From Pseudomonas lijiangensis (GTDB taxonomy: Bacteria; Pseudomonadota; Gammaproteobacteria; Pseudomonadales; Pseudomonadaceae), in the NCBI RefSeq assembly GCF_018968705.1, contig NZ_CP076668.1:2243001-2307000 (forward strand): a stretch of DNA of 64,000 bases. Direction: 5' to 3'. Positions within the stretch are counted from its first letter, which is position 1. Each line of letters starts with the position of its first letter. Below the pieces are notes generated by a model. The model was not told where the DNA came from, made no database searches, and saw nothing but the letters and a program-made list of their open reading frames with translations. The translations under genes and the position numbers were made by a program. Below, one piece after another: positions 35,630 through 43,988 of the stretch.

Positions 35630-35750
35630 ATAATCCTCTGGGTATGGGTGAGCAGGGAGGGGACACCGGGCTTTGCAACGTCGCGGTGGAAATAATCGAA
35701 ACTGCCAGCAGGGCGTTTGCGCGGGTTCGCCAGTGAGCAAGTGTATTCAT
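35610..35750 (-). CDS. 46-aa ORF linking LprI-like and membrane protein genes
   Basis: The ATG (35748-35750) overlaps the stop of the upstream gene by one base (TGATG on the minus strand) and has GGAGG 9 nt upstream. The end overlaps the start of the four-helix protein by about 20 bp. The peptide has a basic N-terminus and a hydrophobic stretch (NALLAVSIISTATLQ). It may be a secreted or membrane microprotein or only a coupling leader. Confidence 0.4.
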   Translation of the reverse strand: MNTLAHWRTRANALLAVSIISTATLQSPVSPPCSPIPRGLYAIFLL

Positions 35751-36151
35751 CACAGCGCCTCCGACCATTCTTTGTGGATTGCTGCGATGCGTGCTGCGTA
35801 AGCTACATAGAGGCAGACGGCATCCTTGCACGTGCGGGCCAAGGCATCACGCCACTTTTTCTGCTGTGCGCCCATGGGGTCCAGCGCCTTGCCGGTCTCA
35901 CCATCGACTCCCTTGGTTTCTGCCCTCACGTCGTCGACCAGATTCAGCATTTTGGTTTCCTGAGCTCGCAGGCTGGCACTGGAACAGGCGATATCTTCGA
36001 GCGTGGTCAACTTTGCACTTTCATCGTCGCAGCGCTCGGCAAACCCAAAATCGGAATAGCCGGGCGGAATATCGTCGGCTCCAGCATTCGCGTGCAGGGT
36101 AAAGGCAAGGAGAAGGGCGCTTGTAACGCACAGACCAATCCTTTTTTTCAT
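35750..36151 (-). CDS. Secreted LprI-like (DUF1311-type) protein
   Basis: A 133-aa protein from ATG 36151 (MKKRIGLCVTSALLLAFTLHANA signal peptide). The mature part has CDDESAKLTTLEDIACSSASLRAQETKMLNLVDDV and later QQKKWRDALARTCKDAVCLYVAYAARIAAI, the Cys and W-(K/R)-x pattern of lysozyme-inhibitor LprI-family proteins. Such proteins sit in the periplasm and can protect against lysozyme-like enzymes or act as effector immunity. A LexA2-like dyad lies 57-76 bp upstream. It is followed by two overlapping small ORFs, probably one transcript. Confidence 0.7.
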   Translation of the reverse strand: MKKRIGLCVTSALLLAFTLHANAGADDIPPGYSDFGFAERCDDESAKLTTLEDIACSSASLRAQETKMLNLVDDVRAETKGVDGETGKALDPMGAQQKKWRDALARTCKDAVCLYVAYAARIAAIHKEWSEAL

Positions 36152-36207
36152 CTGTCTGCCTATTTCTATATTGATCGACACAATAGAGTGCCTTTCGACG
36201 AATTAGA

Positions 36208-36227
36208 AATACTACACCTGTACTATT
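36208..36227. promoter_or_regulatory. LexA2-like dyad, copy 2
   Basis: AATACTAC-ACCT-GTACTATT, inverted arms with one mismatched pair, same 4-bp spacer as the other copies. It lies 57 bp upstream of the LprI-like gene start at 36151. Confidence 0.55.
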
Positions 36228-36358
36228 GGAAAACCTTTGGCTTTGGGAAATGAAGTCGGTGGCAGCCTGTTCATTGTTGCTCCGGCAACGACTGCCTTCA
36301 CCGTCGATCAGAGTCGACCTGGTAACCTTCGCCTGTTCGCACTTGATTCCCAGGCTTG

Positions 36359-36716
36359 TCAGCAATGGATCAAGGCTCTGGATTTTTTGCTCTCGGAAGC
36401 ATCCGATTCTACAGCGTCTGGCGCGGGCTGAAGGCGATAGTGGGCAAACGGTACCTCAACATAACCTTCCGGGATATCATCTTTGCTCAGCGGAACAGGT
36501 GTTAGCGGCAGCTTGCCGAAGTCTGCCAGTAACAGGCGCAAGTTGGCGGTGCTGTCATTGCTGGGGCTAAGAAAAGGAAAGTTGCTGCAAACGCTGAATT
36601 GATGAGTGTTGACCGGCTAGGTCGTTGCGCAGGAGTCATCATCACTTGCCTGAGCCTGGAAAGCAGTGATCGCACTTACAGCAAGAGTCAGAATAGTCAG
36701 CAAGCGTTGGTGCATA
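36359..36716 (-). pseudogene. Degraded gene for a small secreted protein
   Basis: ATG 36716 opens a signal peptide (MHQRLLTILTLAVSAITAF). The natural continuation AQASDDDSC requires a one-base shift at an A4 run near 36660. A TAG follows at about 36620. In the same frame protein-like sequence then continues (NTHQFSVCSNFPFLSPSND, LRLLLADFGKLPL, DDIPEGYVEVPFAHYRLQ) to a stop at 36359. One frameshift and one nonsense codon therefore break a protein of about 118 aa. A LexA2-like dyad lies 82 bp upstream, as for its intact neighbours. Confidence 0.55.
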
Positions 36717-36797
36717 AAACATTCTTAAGATAACTAACAGATCGCGATGCGCATGATGAGCATTGATAAAATGTTATACCCAGGGCGTACACGAACA

Positions 36798-36817
36798 AAT
36801 AGCACATATGTGCTATT
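36798..36817. promoter_or_regulatory. LexA2-like dyad, copy 3
   Basis: AATAGCAC-ATAT-GTGCTATT is a perfect 20-bp palindrome. It lies between two divergent damaged genes, 82 bp from the start of the minus-strand one (36716) and 103 bp from the plus-strand one (36920). Confidence 0.65.
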
Positions 36818-36919
36818 GAAAACGGTCCGGCATGAATGAATTAATTGCCGTCGTTGGTTACACATTTTCGAAGTCGACCACTAAACGCGACTTGCGACAG
36901 GCGAGAACGATCAGAATCC

Positions 36920-37772
36920 ATGAAGGGGCTGTCCATGGAGTTGCCACTTGCGCTTAACGTTAGAAAAGTCTTTCGAAGTGCAGCCCTGCACGGGGCAGGG
37001 ATCGCCATTGGAATTGTCATCGTCCTGATGTGGGACTCGGTGCGATCCAGGATTGTGTCAAGACATCAGCCGAAATTGAATATTTGATATGTGCCGATTC
37101 CCGTCTGCTCACTGCTGACTCCGTGACAGTATTGATGCACGGACAGGTGAGCCATACATACGGCAGGCGCAGAGCAATATTGTGCTGAAAGCTATCCAGG
37201 ATCGTACCCGGCAATTGGGTCGGATTTCAGATCAGGCATCGCCGAAACCTGAGCTGGTTAAGCGAGCTATTGATCAAAGTAAGTTTGATGCAGGATTTAC
37301 AGGCGGGCGTTACGCGGGAAGTAACGTCTCCTGCGAGTTTGTGCCGCAAGCGGATGCCTATGCTTACGGATGTTTCGGGACTCGCTTTCATCAGAATAAG
37401 AACCGCGTCTGCAGTCTTTCTCAGGACCGGGCTAGCGGGGACCTGTATCAGACCCTTGCTCTGGCAGATATTGTTGACCGGAAGCCGAAGCTGATTTTGA
37501 CGTGCAAGCCCGGTATCAAGGATTGCGCTGAAGGCAGTTCTGGCTGGAATGCCTGGTCCGATATTCCGGATGCAGACACGCAACGTATTTTTGAGCAAAT
37601 CGATGTCGGCGAGGTGGTCATCCGATATTTTCTGCTGATAAATGCCGTTTGTATAAAAACCAGTAGAGAAGCTGGTCTGGATAACATCGCTACCTGGCGC
37701 AACATTGAATGCTTTTCCGCGAGCGAACAGGACACTTCGGTTCGCCCGCCCATTCCAACCTCCAATACGTGA
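36920..37772 (+). pseudogene. LprI-like protein with N-terminal membrane anchor, two frameshifts
   Basis: The ORF starts MKGLSMELPLALNVRKVFRS and enters a membrane helix (GIAIGIVIVLMW). After about 37050 the homologous frame changes to DCVKTSAEIEYLICADSRLL, the start of an LprI-type domain (C-x-K...E-x-x-IC-x-D). It changes again near 37126-37145 to TGEPYIRQAQSNIVLKAIQD and then stays open to 37772 as a 190-aa tail with several Cys (VSCEFV, YGCFG, CSLSQ, CKPGIKDC). The tail has no family that I recognise. Two frameshifts imply the gene is dead, unless the long tail is now expressed alone. Confidence 0.5.
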
Positions 37773-37783
37773 TGGAGTTATAC

Positions 37784-38158
37784 ATGTCCAAGCTTGCAGA
37801 GTTTCGTTTGCTGGAAAGAAAATTGGCCGAGCAGCTCAAAGAGCTGGAAGCGCTGAAAAGCGATGAAGGGCTGAAGAAAGAGATCGAATTCGAAACCAGA
37901 TTGCGCAACCTGTTGGCTGATTACGGTTTCAGCCTGAAAAATGTGGTGGCGGTGCTTGATCCCCACGCTGCCGCTCCCCTATTGACGAATGACAATCCCG
38001 TCACTGCGCGTAAAACCCGTAAAGCTCGAGTGATCAAGGTATTCAAGAATCCTGAAACCGGGGAGGTTGTTGAAACGAAAGGGGGCAATCATCGCACCCT
38101 TAAAGAGTGGAAAGCCAAATATGGTGCAGACGTTGTGGACTCCTGGCTCGCCCATTGA
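37784..38158 (+). CDS. MvaT/MvaU-family H-NS-like silencer
   Basis: A 124-aa nucleoid protein. The N-terminal half is a heptad-rich coiled coil for oligomerisation (FRLLERKLAEQLKELEALKSDEGLKKEIEFETRL). The C-terminal half has the DNA-binding part (NPETGEVVETKGGNHRTLKEWKAKYG), where R/K-G-G-N-x-x-L-K-x-W is the MvaT minor-groove motif. The ATG 37784 follows GGAG. A strong terminator follows. Core pseudomonads have two such genes; this copy lies among low-GC foreign genes and is likely a horizontally acquired xenogeneic silencer that could damp expression of the surrounding small genes. Confidence 0.9.
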   Translation: MSKLAEFRLLERKLAEQLKELEALKSDEGLKKEIEFETRLRNLLADYGFSLKNVVAVLDPHAAAPLLTNDNPVTARKTRKARVIKVFKNPETGEVVETKGGNHRTLKEWKAKYGADVVDSWLAH

Positions 38159-38186
38159 GTTGAATAAGTAAGCACCCGATAGCGCG

Positions 38187-38232
38187 CCGGGAGGTGACCG
38201 TATAGGTTTTTATACATACCTCCCGGATTTTT
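38187..38232 (+). terminator. Rho-independent terminator of the MvaT-like gene
   Basis: A stem CCGGGAGGT (38187-38195) pairs with ACCTCCCGG (38218-38226), followed by ATTTTT. The intervening loop holds a second short hairpin (GTATAGG-TTTTTATAC region). It starts 29 bp after the stop codon. Confidence 0.85.
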
Positions 38233-38263
38233 CTTCGACGCGTCTTAATTTTTATCTCCTGGG

Positions 38264-38281
38264 ATAGCACATGTGTACTAT
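38264..38281. promoter_or_regulatory. LexA2-like dyad, copy 4
   Basis: ATAGCAC-ATGT-GTACTAT has the AGCAC-N4-GTACT core with one mismatched pair. It lies 66 bp upstream of the lipoprotein ATG at 38347. Confidence 0.6.
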
Positions 38282-38346
38282 TTTTTAACGAACTGGCAGC
38301 GGGTATCGTTTGGTCTTTATCGCAACCGGTCTGGAGACGAAACAGC

Positions 38347-38661
38347 ATGTTCAAAAAAATCGCATTATCGCTTTTTATCTTTTCAAGTCTGGCTGGCTGC
38401 AATATCATCGCCAGCAAAACCAATGTGCTGGATGACGAAAAGGTCAAATCGATTGGCGCTGGTGCGTTGGGTTACTCGCCAGAAGACTTGACTCTCGTCA
38501 ATCGTCGTACCGATGGAACTAACACCTACGCCAATTTTAAAACAAACGATAAAAAAGAATTCGTTTGCATCATTAACGGTGGCAACATTCTGACCCTGGG
38601 CATGACCAACCCGCCTTCATGCTCTAAAAAGGGTGAGCCCACTAAGCAAACGACCTACTAA
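38347..38661 (+). CDS. Small lipoprotein of unknown function
   Basis: A 104-aa protein with a lipoprotein signal (SLFIFSSLAGC; lipobox LAGC, Cys18). The mature part is hydrophilic with TNVLDDEKVKSIGAGALGY and two more Cys (EFVCIINGG, PPSCSKKG). I do not recognise a family. The size, lipid anchor and Cys pair recall immunity lipoproteins. A LexA2-like dyad lies 66 bp upstream, so it belongs to the same putative regulon as the other small genes here. Confidence 0.75.
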   Translation: MFKKIALSLFIFSSLAGCNIIASKTNVLDDEKVKSIGAGALGYSPEDLTLVNRRTDGTNTYANFKTNDKKEFVCIINGGNILTLGMTNPPSCSKKGEPTKQTTY

Positions 38662-38903
38662 TTTCAAAAGCCGCCTCGCCAAAGCGACTGTTCAGAGAAA
38701 AGCGGTAGCAGAACTTCAATTTATTCTTGAAAAAACAGTGCATTACGTCCGCACGTGTTTATTCACTCTTTTTCTCACCGCAAGCCCACCAGAAGCACTG
38801 GCACATCAATAAAGTTTGCACCTGTCCAGTCGATAATACTGATAGAGAGGTTCCTAGTGCTCGAAACCCTCGACTCCAACAACGACGAGCCTGAGTAATC
38901 CCC

Positions 38904-40544
38904 ATGTCCCTGCTCATCAATCTGAAACTCAAATCCAAGCTGCTGTTTGCTTTTGGTCTATGCACGGTCATCACTGTCGGTGTTGCGGCGCTGGGGTACA
39001 GCGGGGTCTCAACCATCTATAGCCTTTTGCAGAGCACGGTCAGCAACAACCTGGTCTCGATCCAAAAGACCGACTCGGTTAAAGCCAACGTGATTGCCAC
39101 TCACCGGGACATGTTCCGAGCCATCAACCTGGCTTTGCGCAAAGCAGCCCCGGAAGACATTAACGCGGTCGTTTTGTCTTTCAAGGATAACCAAGCAGAG
39201 GCTGAGCAACAATTCAAAATCTATCGCGCCACTCCTCTGGAAGCTGACGAGCGCGCGGCAGGTAATGAATTCGAGCGGGACTGGCCCGCGTACGTCGCAG
39301 CCGCAGAAAACATCTTTTCTCTGTTGAAAAGTGGCGACGTCGACCAGGCCGTCAGGCTTGCTGATTCCAGCGCAACCCCGGCATATCGCAAGACCGTTGG
39401 TGAAGTGAATATCATGATCGAGTCCAATGCCCGGCAAGCGCTTGACGTTGCCAAAGCAGGAAACGATACCAACCATCAAGTCACCTGGGCTCTGATTATC
39501 GGCGGACTTGTGGCAGCCGCTGCCGCCATCACTCTGGGACTGGTGGTCACGCGCATGATTACCCGACCGCTCTATCAGTCCGTGAACAGTGCCACTCGGA
39601 TCGCTCAGGGCGACCTTACCCAAGAGATCACCTCGAACAGTGAGGATGAAACCGGACAACTGCTCAAAGCGCTGTCCAGCATGCAAAAAGACCTCAAAGG
39701 CACCGTGCAGCAGATCGCGGACGCATCCGATCAGTTGGCCTCAGCTGCTGAAGAGTTGACCGCAGTGACCGAAGACAGCACACGTGGGCTGGTTCGTCAG
39801 AATGATGAGATCCAGCAAGCCGCGACCGCGGTAAACGAGATGACTGCCGCAGTGGAAGAGGTTGCGCGTAATGCCGTCAGTACTTCCCAAGTGTCGAGCC
39901 AGACTGCAGAAGATGCGAGCAAAGGCCAGTATCAAGTGCAGCAGACGGTAATGGCGATGAACACCATGGCTGGGGACATCAATGATTCCACGCAGCGTGT
40001 CGAAACCCTGGCCGGTCAGATTCGTGACATCACCAAGGTGTTGGACGTGATCCGTGGTATCGCTGAGCAGACCAATCTATTGGCGCTCAATGCCGCAATC
40101 GAAGCCGCTCGTGCCGGTGAACAGGGTCGAGGCTTTGCGGTCGTCGCCGACGAAGTCCGGGCCTTGGCCCACCGCACCCAAGCCTCCACGGGTGAAATCG
40201 AAGCGATGATCAAGGTAGTGCGCGCAGGCGCTGACGAGGCTGTGCAATCGATGGGCAAAAGCCAGTCGATGGCTCAAAGTACACAGTCGCTGGCAGCCGA
40301 GGCGGGCCTGGCATTGGAGCGAATCAGCGCCGGGGTCAGCGAAATCAACGAGCGCAACCTGGTGATTGCCAGCGCAGCCGAAGAACAGGCTCAGGTAGCA
40401 CGTGAAGTCGACCGCAACCTGGTTAATATCCAGGATCTGTCTACCCAAACGTCCGCTGGCGCTAACCAAACCAACGCTTCGAGTCAGGAGCTATCCCGAC
40501 TGGCCATTTCTTTCAATACACTTGTGGGTAAATTCAAGCTTTGA
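38904..40544 (+). CDS. Methyl-accepting chemotaxis protein
   Basis: A 546-aa chemoreceptor. A first transmembrane helix (about 12-32), a four-helix-bundle periplasmic sensor (about 33-190), a second helix (about 195-217), a HAMP domain ([22 protein letters not shown]) and the cytoplasmic signalling domain follow. The hairpin tip is present ([34 protein letters not shown]). It has the [19 protein letters not shown] methylation-helix region but no C-terminal CheR-docking pentapeptide. The ligand cannot be read from the sequence. An alpha-2-macroglobulin gene fragment begins directly after its stop codon. Confidence 0.93.
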   Translation: MSLLINLKLKSKLLFAFGLCTVITVGVAALGYSGVSTIYSLLQSTVSNNLVSIQKTDSVKANVIATHRDMFRAINLALRKAAPEDINAVVLSFKDNQAEAEQQFKIYRATPLEADERAAGNEFERDWPAYVAAAENIFSLLKSGDVDQAVRLADSSATPAYRKTVGEVNIMIESNARQALDVAKAGNDTNHQVTWALIIGGLVAAAAAITLGLVVTRMITRPLYQSVNSATRIAQGDLTQEITSNSEDETGQLLKALSSMQKDLKGTVQQIADASDQLASAAEELTAVTEDSTRGLVRQNDEIQQAATAVNEMTAAVEEVARNAVSTSQVSSQTAEDASKGQYQVQQTVMAMNTMAGDINDSTQRVETLAGQIRDITKVLDVIRGIAEQTNLLALNAAIEAARAGEQGRGFAVVADEVRALAHRTQASTGEIEAMIKVVRAGADEAVQSMGKSQSMAQSTQSLAAEAGLALERISAGVSEINERNLVIASAAEEQAQVAREVDRNLVNIQDLSTQTSAGANQTNASSQELSRLAISFNTLVGKFKL

Positions 40545-40550
40545 TGGACT

Positions 40551-41400
40551 GCGACTTCCGAGCCAACCGGCACGCCCGTCGTCAAACATGTTCGACGCTG
40601 GCCGTTGCTGTTGGGCGGGCTGTGTGTGGTCGCCGGTGTTGCCGGTGCAATGTGCTGGTTCATGCACAAACCCAAGGCGCCAATGGCCGAAATTGCCAGT
40701 GACAAACTGCACTTGGGCCGCCCGGATGGTTTGCTGGAAGAGGCGCTGATTGGCAAGTACTGCGCCACGATCATGGTGTTCGTCTCCAATACTGTTGCGG
40801 TGAGCAAGGTTGCCGGTGATGAGCTTCTGGTGTGGGCTGCCCGCAAAAATGAAGGCAGTCCAGCCGAGAAGGTCAACGTGCTCTGGACCGACGGCCTGGG
40901 CGTCATGAGCAGTGGCGCGACTGATGCGCAGTGTTTACTCAGGCTCAAACACGTCAGCCCCGAACGCTCATTCTTGATCGGTGAAGATCAAGAGGGCGGT
41001 GTTTTCATTGCGGAGAATTTCTATTACGACAGCGAGATCTACGACACCAAACTCTTCGCTTTCACTGACCGGCCGTTATACCGCCCCGGAGACTGGGTCT
41101 CGTAGAAGATCGTCGGGCGGGAGTTCAAGAATGCACGAGACTCAGTGGCGCCAGTCGCTGCCGATGTTGACGTGACCATCCTCGATGCCACCGGTACTGC
41201 GCTGCAGTCGCTGGCCCTGAAGCTTGATTCGAAGGCGGGCGCTCAAGGCCGCTTTCAGCTTCCGGACAATGCCGTTTCCGGTGGTTACGAAGTGCGTTTC
41301 AGTACAAGGATCAGGCCTGCAGCAGCGCGTTTCGCGTAGCGGAGTACATCAAGCCGCACTTTGAGATATGCCTGAGCCTCGCCAAACAGGACTACAGCAG
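40551..41400 (+). pseudogene. Alpha-2-macroglobulin (MagD/YfaS-like) fragment
   Basis: Protein-like sequence starts right after the MCP stop, with a membrane anchor (RRWPLLLGGLCVVAGVAGAM) and first macroglobulin domain (FAFTDRPLYRPGDWVS). A TAG at 41103-41105 interrupts it; the same frame resumes with VAADVDVTILDATGTALQSL and [21 protein letters not shown] one-base shift near 41300 leads to [18 protein letters not shown]. The match ends near 41400, so about four fifths of a normal 1500-residue protein is missing. In P. aeruginosa MagD is a periplasmic defence protein encoded in the mag operon. Confidence 0.75.
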
Positions 41401-41765
41401 CAACCGACGGCGAGTGCCGAGGCACGGCGTATAGCCGCGTGGACCAGCGACCTGATCCTTGTGGGCACGAATGTGACCTATCACTTGACGCAACCGGATG
41501 CCGACAAATTGCCCTGGGAGCAAGCGGTAGAACAAGCCAACGCGGGCCAGCGTTACGACGCCATCCTGTCCCACGCCTATCCACGCGCAAGCCTCAGTCG
41601 CTGGGACAATCCGGTCGCGTCCTGCACAGCATTGCCCGACGCTCAGGAGTGGCTGCAAAAACAGCGCCGGGTCTGGCGTCAACGGCTCGAAGGGGAGGTA
41701 GGTTACAACGAAGTCAGTACCTTTGCCGTATGTGTTGTGGCTTTCGGTAATCCCCATGTTAACGA
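41400..41765 (+). pseudogene. DUF2300-type (MagC/YfaQ-like) fragment
   Basis: An open frame with SHAYPRASLSRWDNPVASCT, ALPDAQEWLQKQRRVWRQRL and GYNEVSTFAVC...FGNPHVND resembles the middle of the secreted DUF2300 proteins encoded beside alpha-2-macroglobulin genes. It has no proper start and is cut at about 41765, 30 bp before the DUF4189 gene. It supports the view that a mag-type operon once lay here. The assignment is from memory of the family and less certain than the macroglobulin call. Confidence 0.5.
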
Positions 41766-41794
41766 TGAAGAGCACATCCCGAAGGACCACCAGA

Positions 41795-42286
41795 ATGTTA
41801 CGTCTCCCGTTACTTATAGTTGGCCTGCTGCTGATCGCGCAGTCTTCATTTGCTCAAACGGCATGTCCAAGCGGTGTGGCGCCAGGCAGCCCCCAGTGCG
41901 GGCCTGACGCTGGTACATCAAGAGAAGAGGCGCCGCCAAGGCCAACAGGGGAGTGGATCAAGACATGGGGAGCAATTGCGGGTTATGCCCAGCGGGATGA
42001 AGTATGGAGCACCACCGGTAAATTCAGTGAAGAAGACGCCAGGCAGGAAGTGCTGGGCAAATGCAATGCGTCGGGCGCTACGGACTGTACTGTTGATATG
42101 ACGTATTTCAATCAGTGCGTGGCAATGGCTCTTCCATCAGCAGGTGTCGGCAATAGCAGTATCTACACGGGCAAAGATGAGAAAACCGCAGGCGCTCGCG
42201 CCATGGAAAGTTGTGAGCGCCGTCAGGGCGCAGTCTGCAAGGTAACATTTACTGAATGCACTGAGCCGTTCTTCAACAGGTTTTGA
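41795..42286 (+). CDS. Secreted DUF4189 protein
   Basis: A 163-aa protein from ATG 41795, with AAGGA 8 nt upstream. A signal peptide (LLIVGLLLIAQSSFAQ) precedes a Cys-rich mature domain with the DUF4189 pattern: TWGAIAGYA, ARQEVLGKCNASGATDCTVDM, FNQCVAMALP, ARAMESCERRQGAVCKVTF, ECTEP. The paired cysteines suggest disulfides in the periplasm. DUF4189 proteins are often found near secretion-system effectors and some are viewed as immunity proteins, but no effector gene is adjacent here. A truncated relative lies at 20915-21130. No LexA2-like dyad is seen in front of this copy. Confidence 0.8.
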   Translation: MLRLPLLIVGLLLIAQSSFAQTACPSGVAPGSPQCGPDAGTSREEAPPRPTGEWIKTWGAIAGYAQRDEVWSTTGKFSEEDARQEVLGKCNASGATDCTVDMTYFNQCVAMALPSAGVGNSSIYTGKDEKTAGARAMESCERRQGAVCKVTFTECTEPFFNRF

Positions 42287-42370
42287 TCTAAACGGACGCT
42301 CATCCTTTGGTGATTGTCATAGGGCTTATAGGCACTCATTACACACTGAGGATCGTGGCATCGGGAGGCC

Positions 42371-42390
42371 GATAGTACACCTGCACTATC
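42371..42390. promoter_or_regulatory. LexA2-like dyad, copy 5
   Basis: GATAGTAC-ACCT-GCACTATC, 8-bp inverted arms with one mismatched pair. It lies 74 bp upstream of the lipoprotein gene at 42464 and 85 bp after the DUF4189 stop. Confidence 0.6.
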
Positions 42391-42463
42391 GAAAAACTTC
42401 GAAGCGTCGAATATGCTTTTTTCACGATTCGACCCATTTCAGTAATTTTGAACGAGACAGTGT

Positions 42464-43000
42464 ATGACAAGCATGATGAATGAAAGGTCTGAGCCGACGG
42501 TAGAGCTTTCCGCCCAACCAGCCGCTGTCAGAGTTTTAAGAAACGCAGCCACAAAACATGCGCTTGTCGCCGTTCTGCTGTCTTTTTTGGTGGGTTGTAC
42601 TTCGATTCCGAGTCAGGAACTTAGTAGTGTAAAAGGTGCCCGGGGGAAAGATGTCAATGAGGCCATCGCAAAACTTGCGCCCCTGATGGGCGGCCCGCCG
42701 GATTGGGTAGAGCCTGATAGTAAAAATCCGGCGAACACCGTCTATGGATGGACCCGATATAAGGGTACGTTTTCGGAAAATAAATATATGGGCGCCACTC
42801 ATGACCGGAGCGCCGGGTATCTACAAATTACCGATCATTACCAACAACAAACGTGGAGAGAGTATTGCTCCGTCAATGTCACCGCTGACCCTCAAGACAT
42901 CGTAGTGGATTACGAGGTGGAAAACTGTGGCTTTATGGACGCTTTTTTTGGAAGTGGTGAACTTAAGAAAAATTGTGTTCTGTGTAAGCTGGCTGAGTAA
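42464..43000 (+). CDS. Lipoprotein of unknown function
   Basis: A 178-aa protein with an unusually long N-terminus before the signal (ALVAVLLSFLVGC; lipobox LVGC near residue 45). The true start may be an internal codon closer to the hydrophobic segment. The mature part includes GKDVNEAIAKLAPLMGGPPDWVE, YGWTRYKGTF and two Cys-containing segments near the end (ENCGFMDAFFGSGELKKNCVLC). No family is recognised. A LexA2-like dyad 74 bp upstream groups it with the other small envelope proteins. Confidence 0.7.
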   Translation: MTSMMNERSEPTVELSAQPAAVRVLRNAATKHALVAVLLSFLVGCTSIPSQELSSVKGARGKDVNEAIAKLAPLMGGPPDWVEPDSKNPANTVYGWTRYKGTFSENKYMGATHDRSAGYLQITDHYQQQTWREYCSVNVTADPQDIVVDYEVENCGFMDAFFGSGELKKNCVLCKLAE

Positions 43001-43142
43001 TATTTAGTTCAGGGTTGTGGTCTTGGGTTTGCGACTGCGTTGTAAATAGTTCCATGTGTCGTAGAGCTTTTCACTATTTCATTTTATTCGACATGCTGTT
43101 CAATAGCTTTCACCTCGCTTGCCGCCTCTGTAAGGATACTGA

Positions 43143-43600
43143 ATGTCTGATATCGACATTTTTGGCAGCCGTTATGGCGCGCACACCCTGAGTTTTAAAG
43201 CAGGCTCGGGCCTCAAGCTTGGGGGCGTAGCCAATTACCTGTTGGCAGCCTCCTTGCGCGCAGGGCTGGGATGGGATGTGCCGCACGACTGCATCGCTGG
43301 GGAACGTTGTTCGAGCGGTTCGGTGACGGTCTCAGTGCGATGTGCATTGATGTGAAGGGTGTTGGCGTGGACGGTAAAGCCCTGACTATGAATGCGTAGC
43401 TAACGGCGCACAACGACAAAGGTCCGGAAATACCCAGTTGCGCTGCGGTTGCGCTGGTGGCGAAAGTCGCTCAGCAGTATCGTCCGCAGCCAGGCGCTCG
43501 ACCCTGTGTGGGGGAGGTCAGCGTTGAAGAGTATCTGGCAGCTATGAACGATCCGCAGAATATATAGCTGGCCGTACGCTTCTCGGATGAGCAGGGTTGA
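43143..43600 (+). pseudogene. Saccharopine-dehydrogenase-like protein, 3' part, broken
   Basis: The ORF starts MSDIDIFGSRYGAHTLSF and continues GLKLGGVANYLLAASLRAGL. It shifts frame near 43310 to LFERFGDGLSAMCIDVKGVG and DGKALTMNA, meets TAG near 43400, then resumes LTAHNDKGPEIPSCAAVALV and QPGARPCVGEVSVEEYLAAM, with another TAG before the end at 43598-43600. The pattern resembles the C-terminal half of saccharopine-dehydrogenase-like (trans-acting enoyl-reductase type) NADP-binding proteins. The nucleotide-binding half is absent. Confidence 0.5.
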
Positions 43601-43603
43601 TCG

Positions 43604-43984
43604 ATGCTTTATCTGATCGCTGCCAGTCGCACTCGCAACTCGCAAGTCATCGCTCATGTCTGTGCGATGGTGGTGCGTTTCGATATCTGGATTACAACGC
43701 CCACGGGCTACCTGCTGGTGATGCTTGCGGGGTTGCCGTTGACTTCACCCTGGTTGATGACTTCGGTGGCGATCTTCATTGGCGTCCTTGTCCTGCAAAA
43801 GCGGATGCATGGGCTGGCATTGAGCGCGGTTGAACAGGGCCTGTTACTGGATGATCGATACCACACCCTCTATCAGAAATGGTTCTGGATGGGCGTTTGC
43901 GGTTGTTTCGGCGTGTTCATCGTGGTGCTGATGATGGTGACGAAGCTGACCCCGTGGCAGTGGTTTGAAGTGCTGGTGGCCTGA
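43604..43984 (+). CDS. DUF2269-like membrane protein, probably N-terminally shortened
   Basis: A 126-aa protein with three predicted membrane segments. The sequence SRTRNSQVIAHVCAMVVRFD, FDIWITTPTGYLLVML, PWLMTSVAIFIGVLVLQKRM and YQKWFWMGVCGCFGVFIVVL follows the DUF2269 pattern. The usual first helix (a His-containing HvlaailllG-type segment) is missing, so the gene may have lost its 5' end with the decay of the preceding gene. It starts 3 bp after the previous relic's stop. Confidence 0.5.
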   Translation: MLYLIAASRTRNSQVIAHVCAMVVRFDIWITTPTGYLLVMLAGLPLTSPWLMTSVAIFIGVLVLQKRMHGLALSAVEQGLLLDDRYHTLYQKWFWMGVCGCFGVFIVVLMMVTKLTPWQWFEVLVA

Positions 43985-43988
43985 TCAT

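Noticed and set aside
36237..36431. Plus-strand frame of 64 codons with protein-like composition
   Set aside because: It overlaps the 3' part of a minus-strand gene relic that fits better, has no ribosome binding site, and shows no family.
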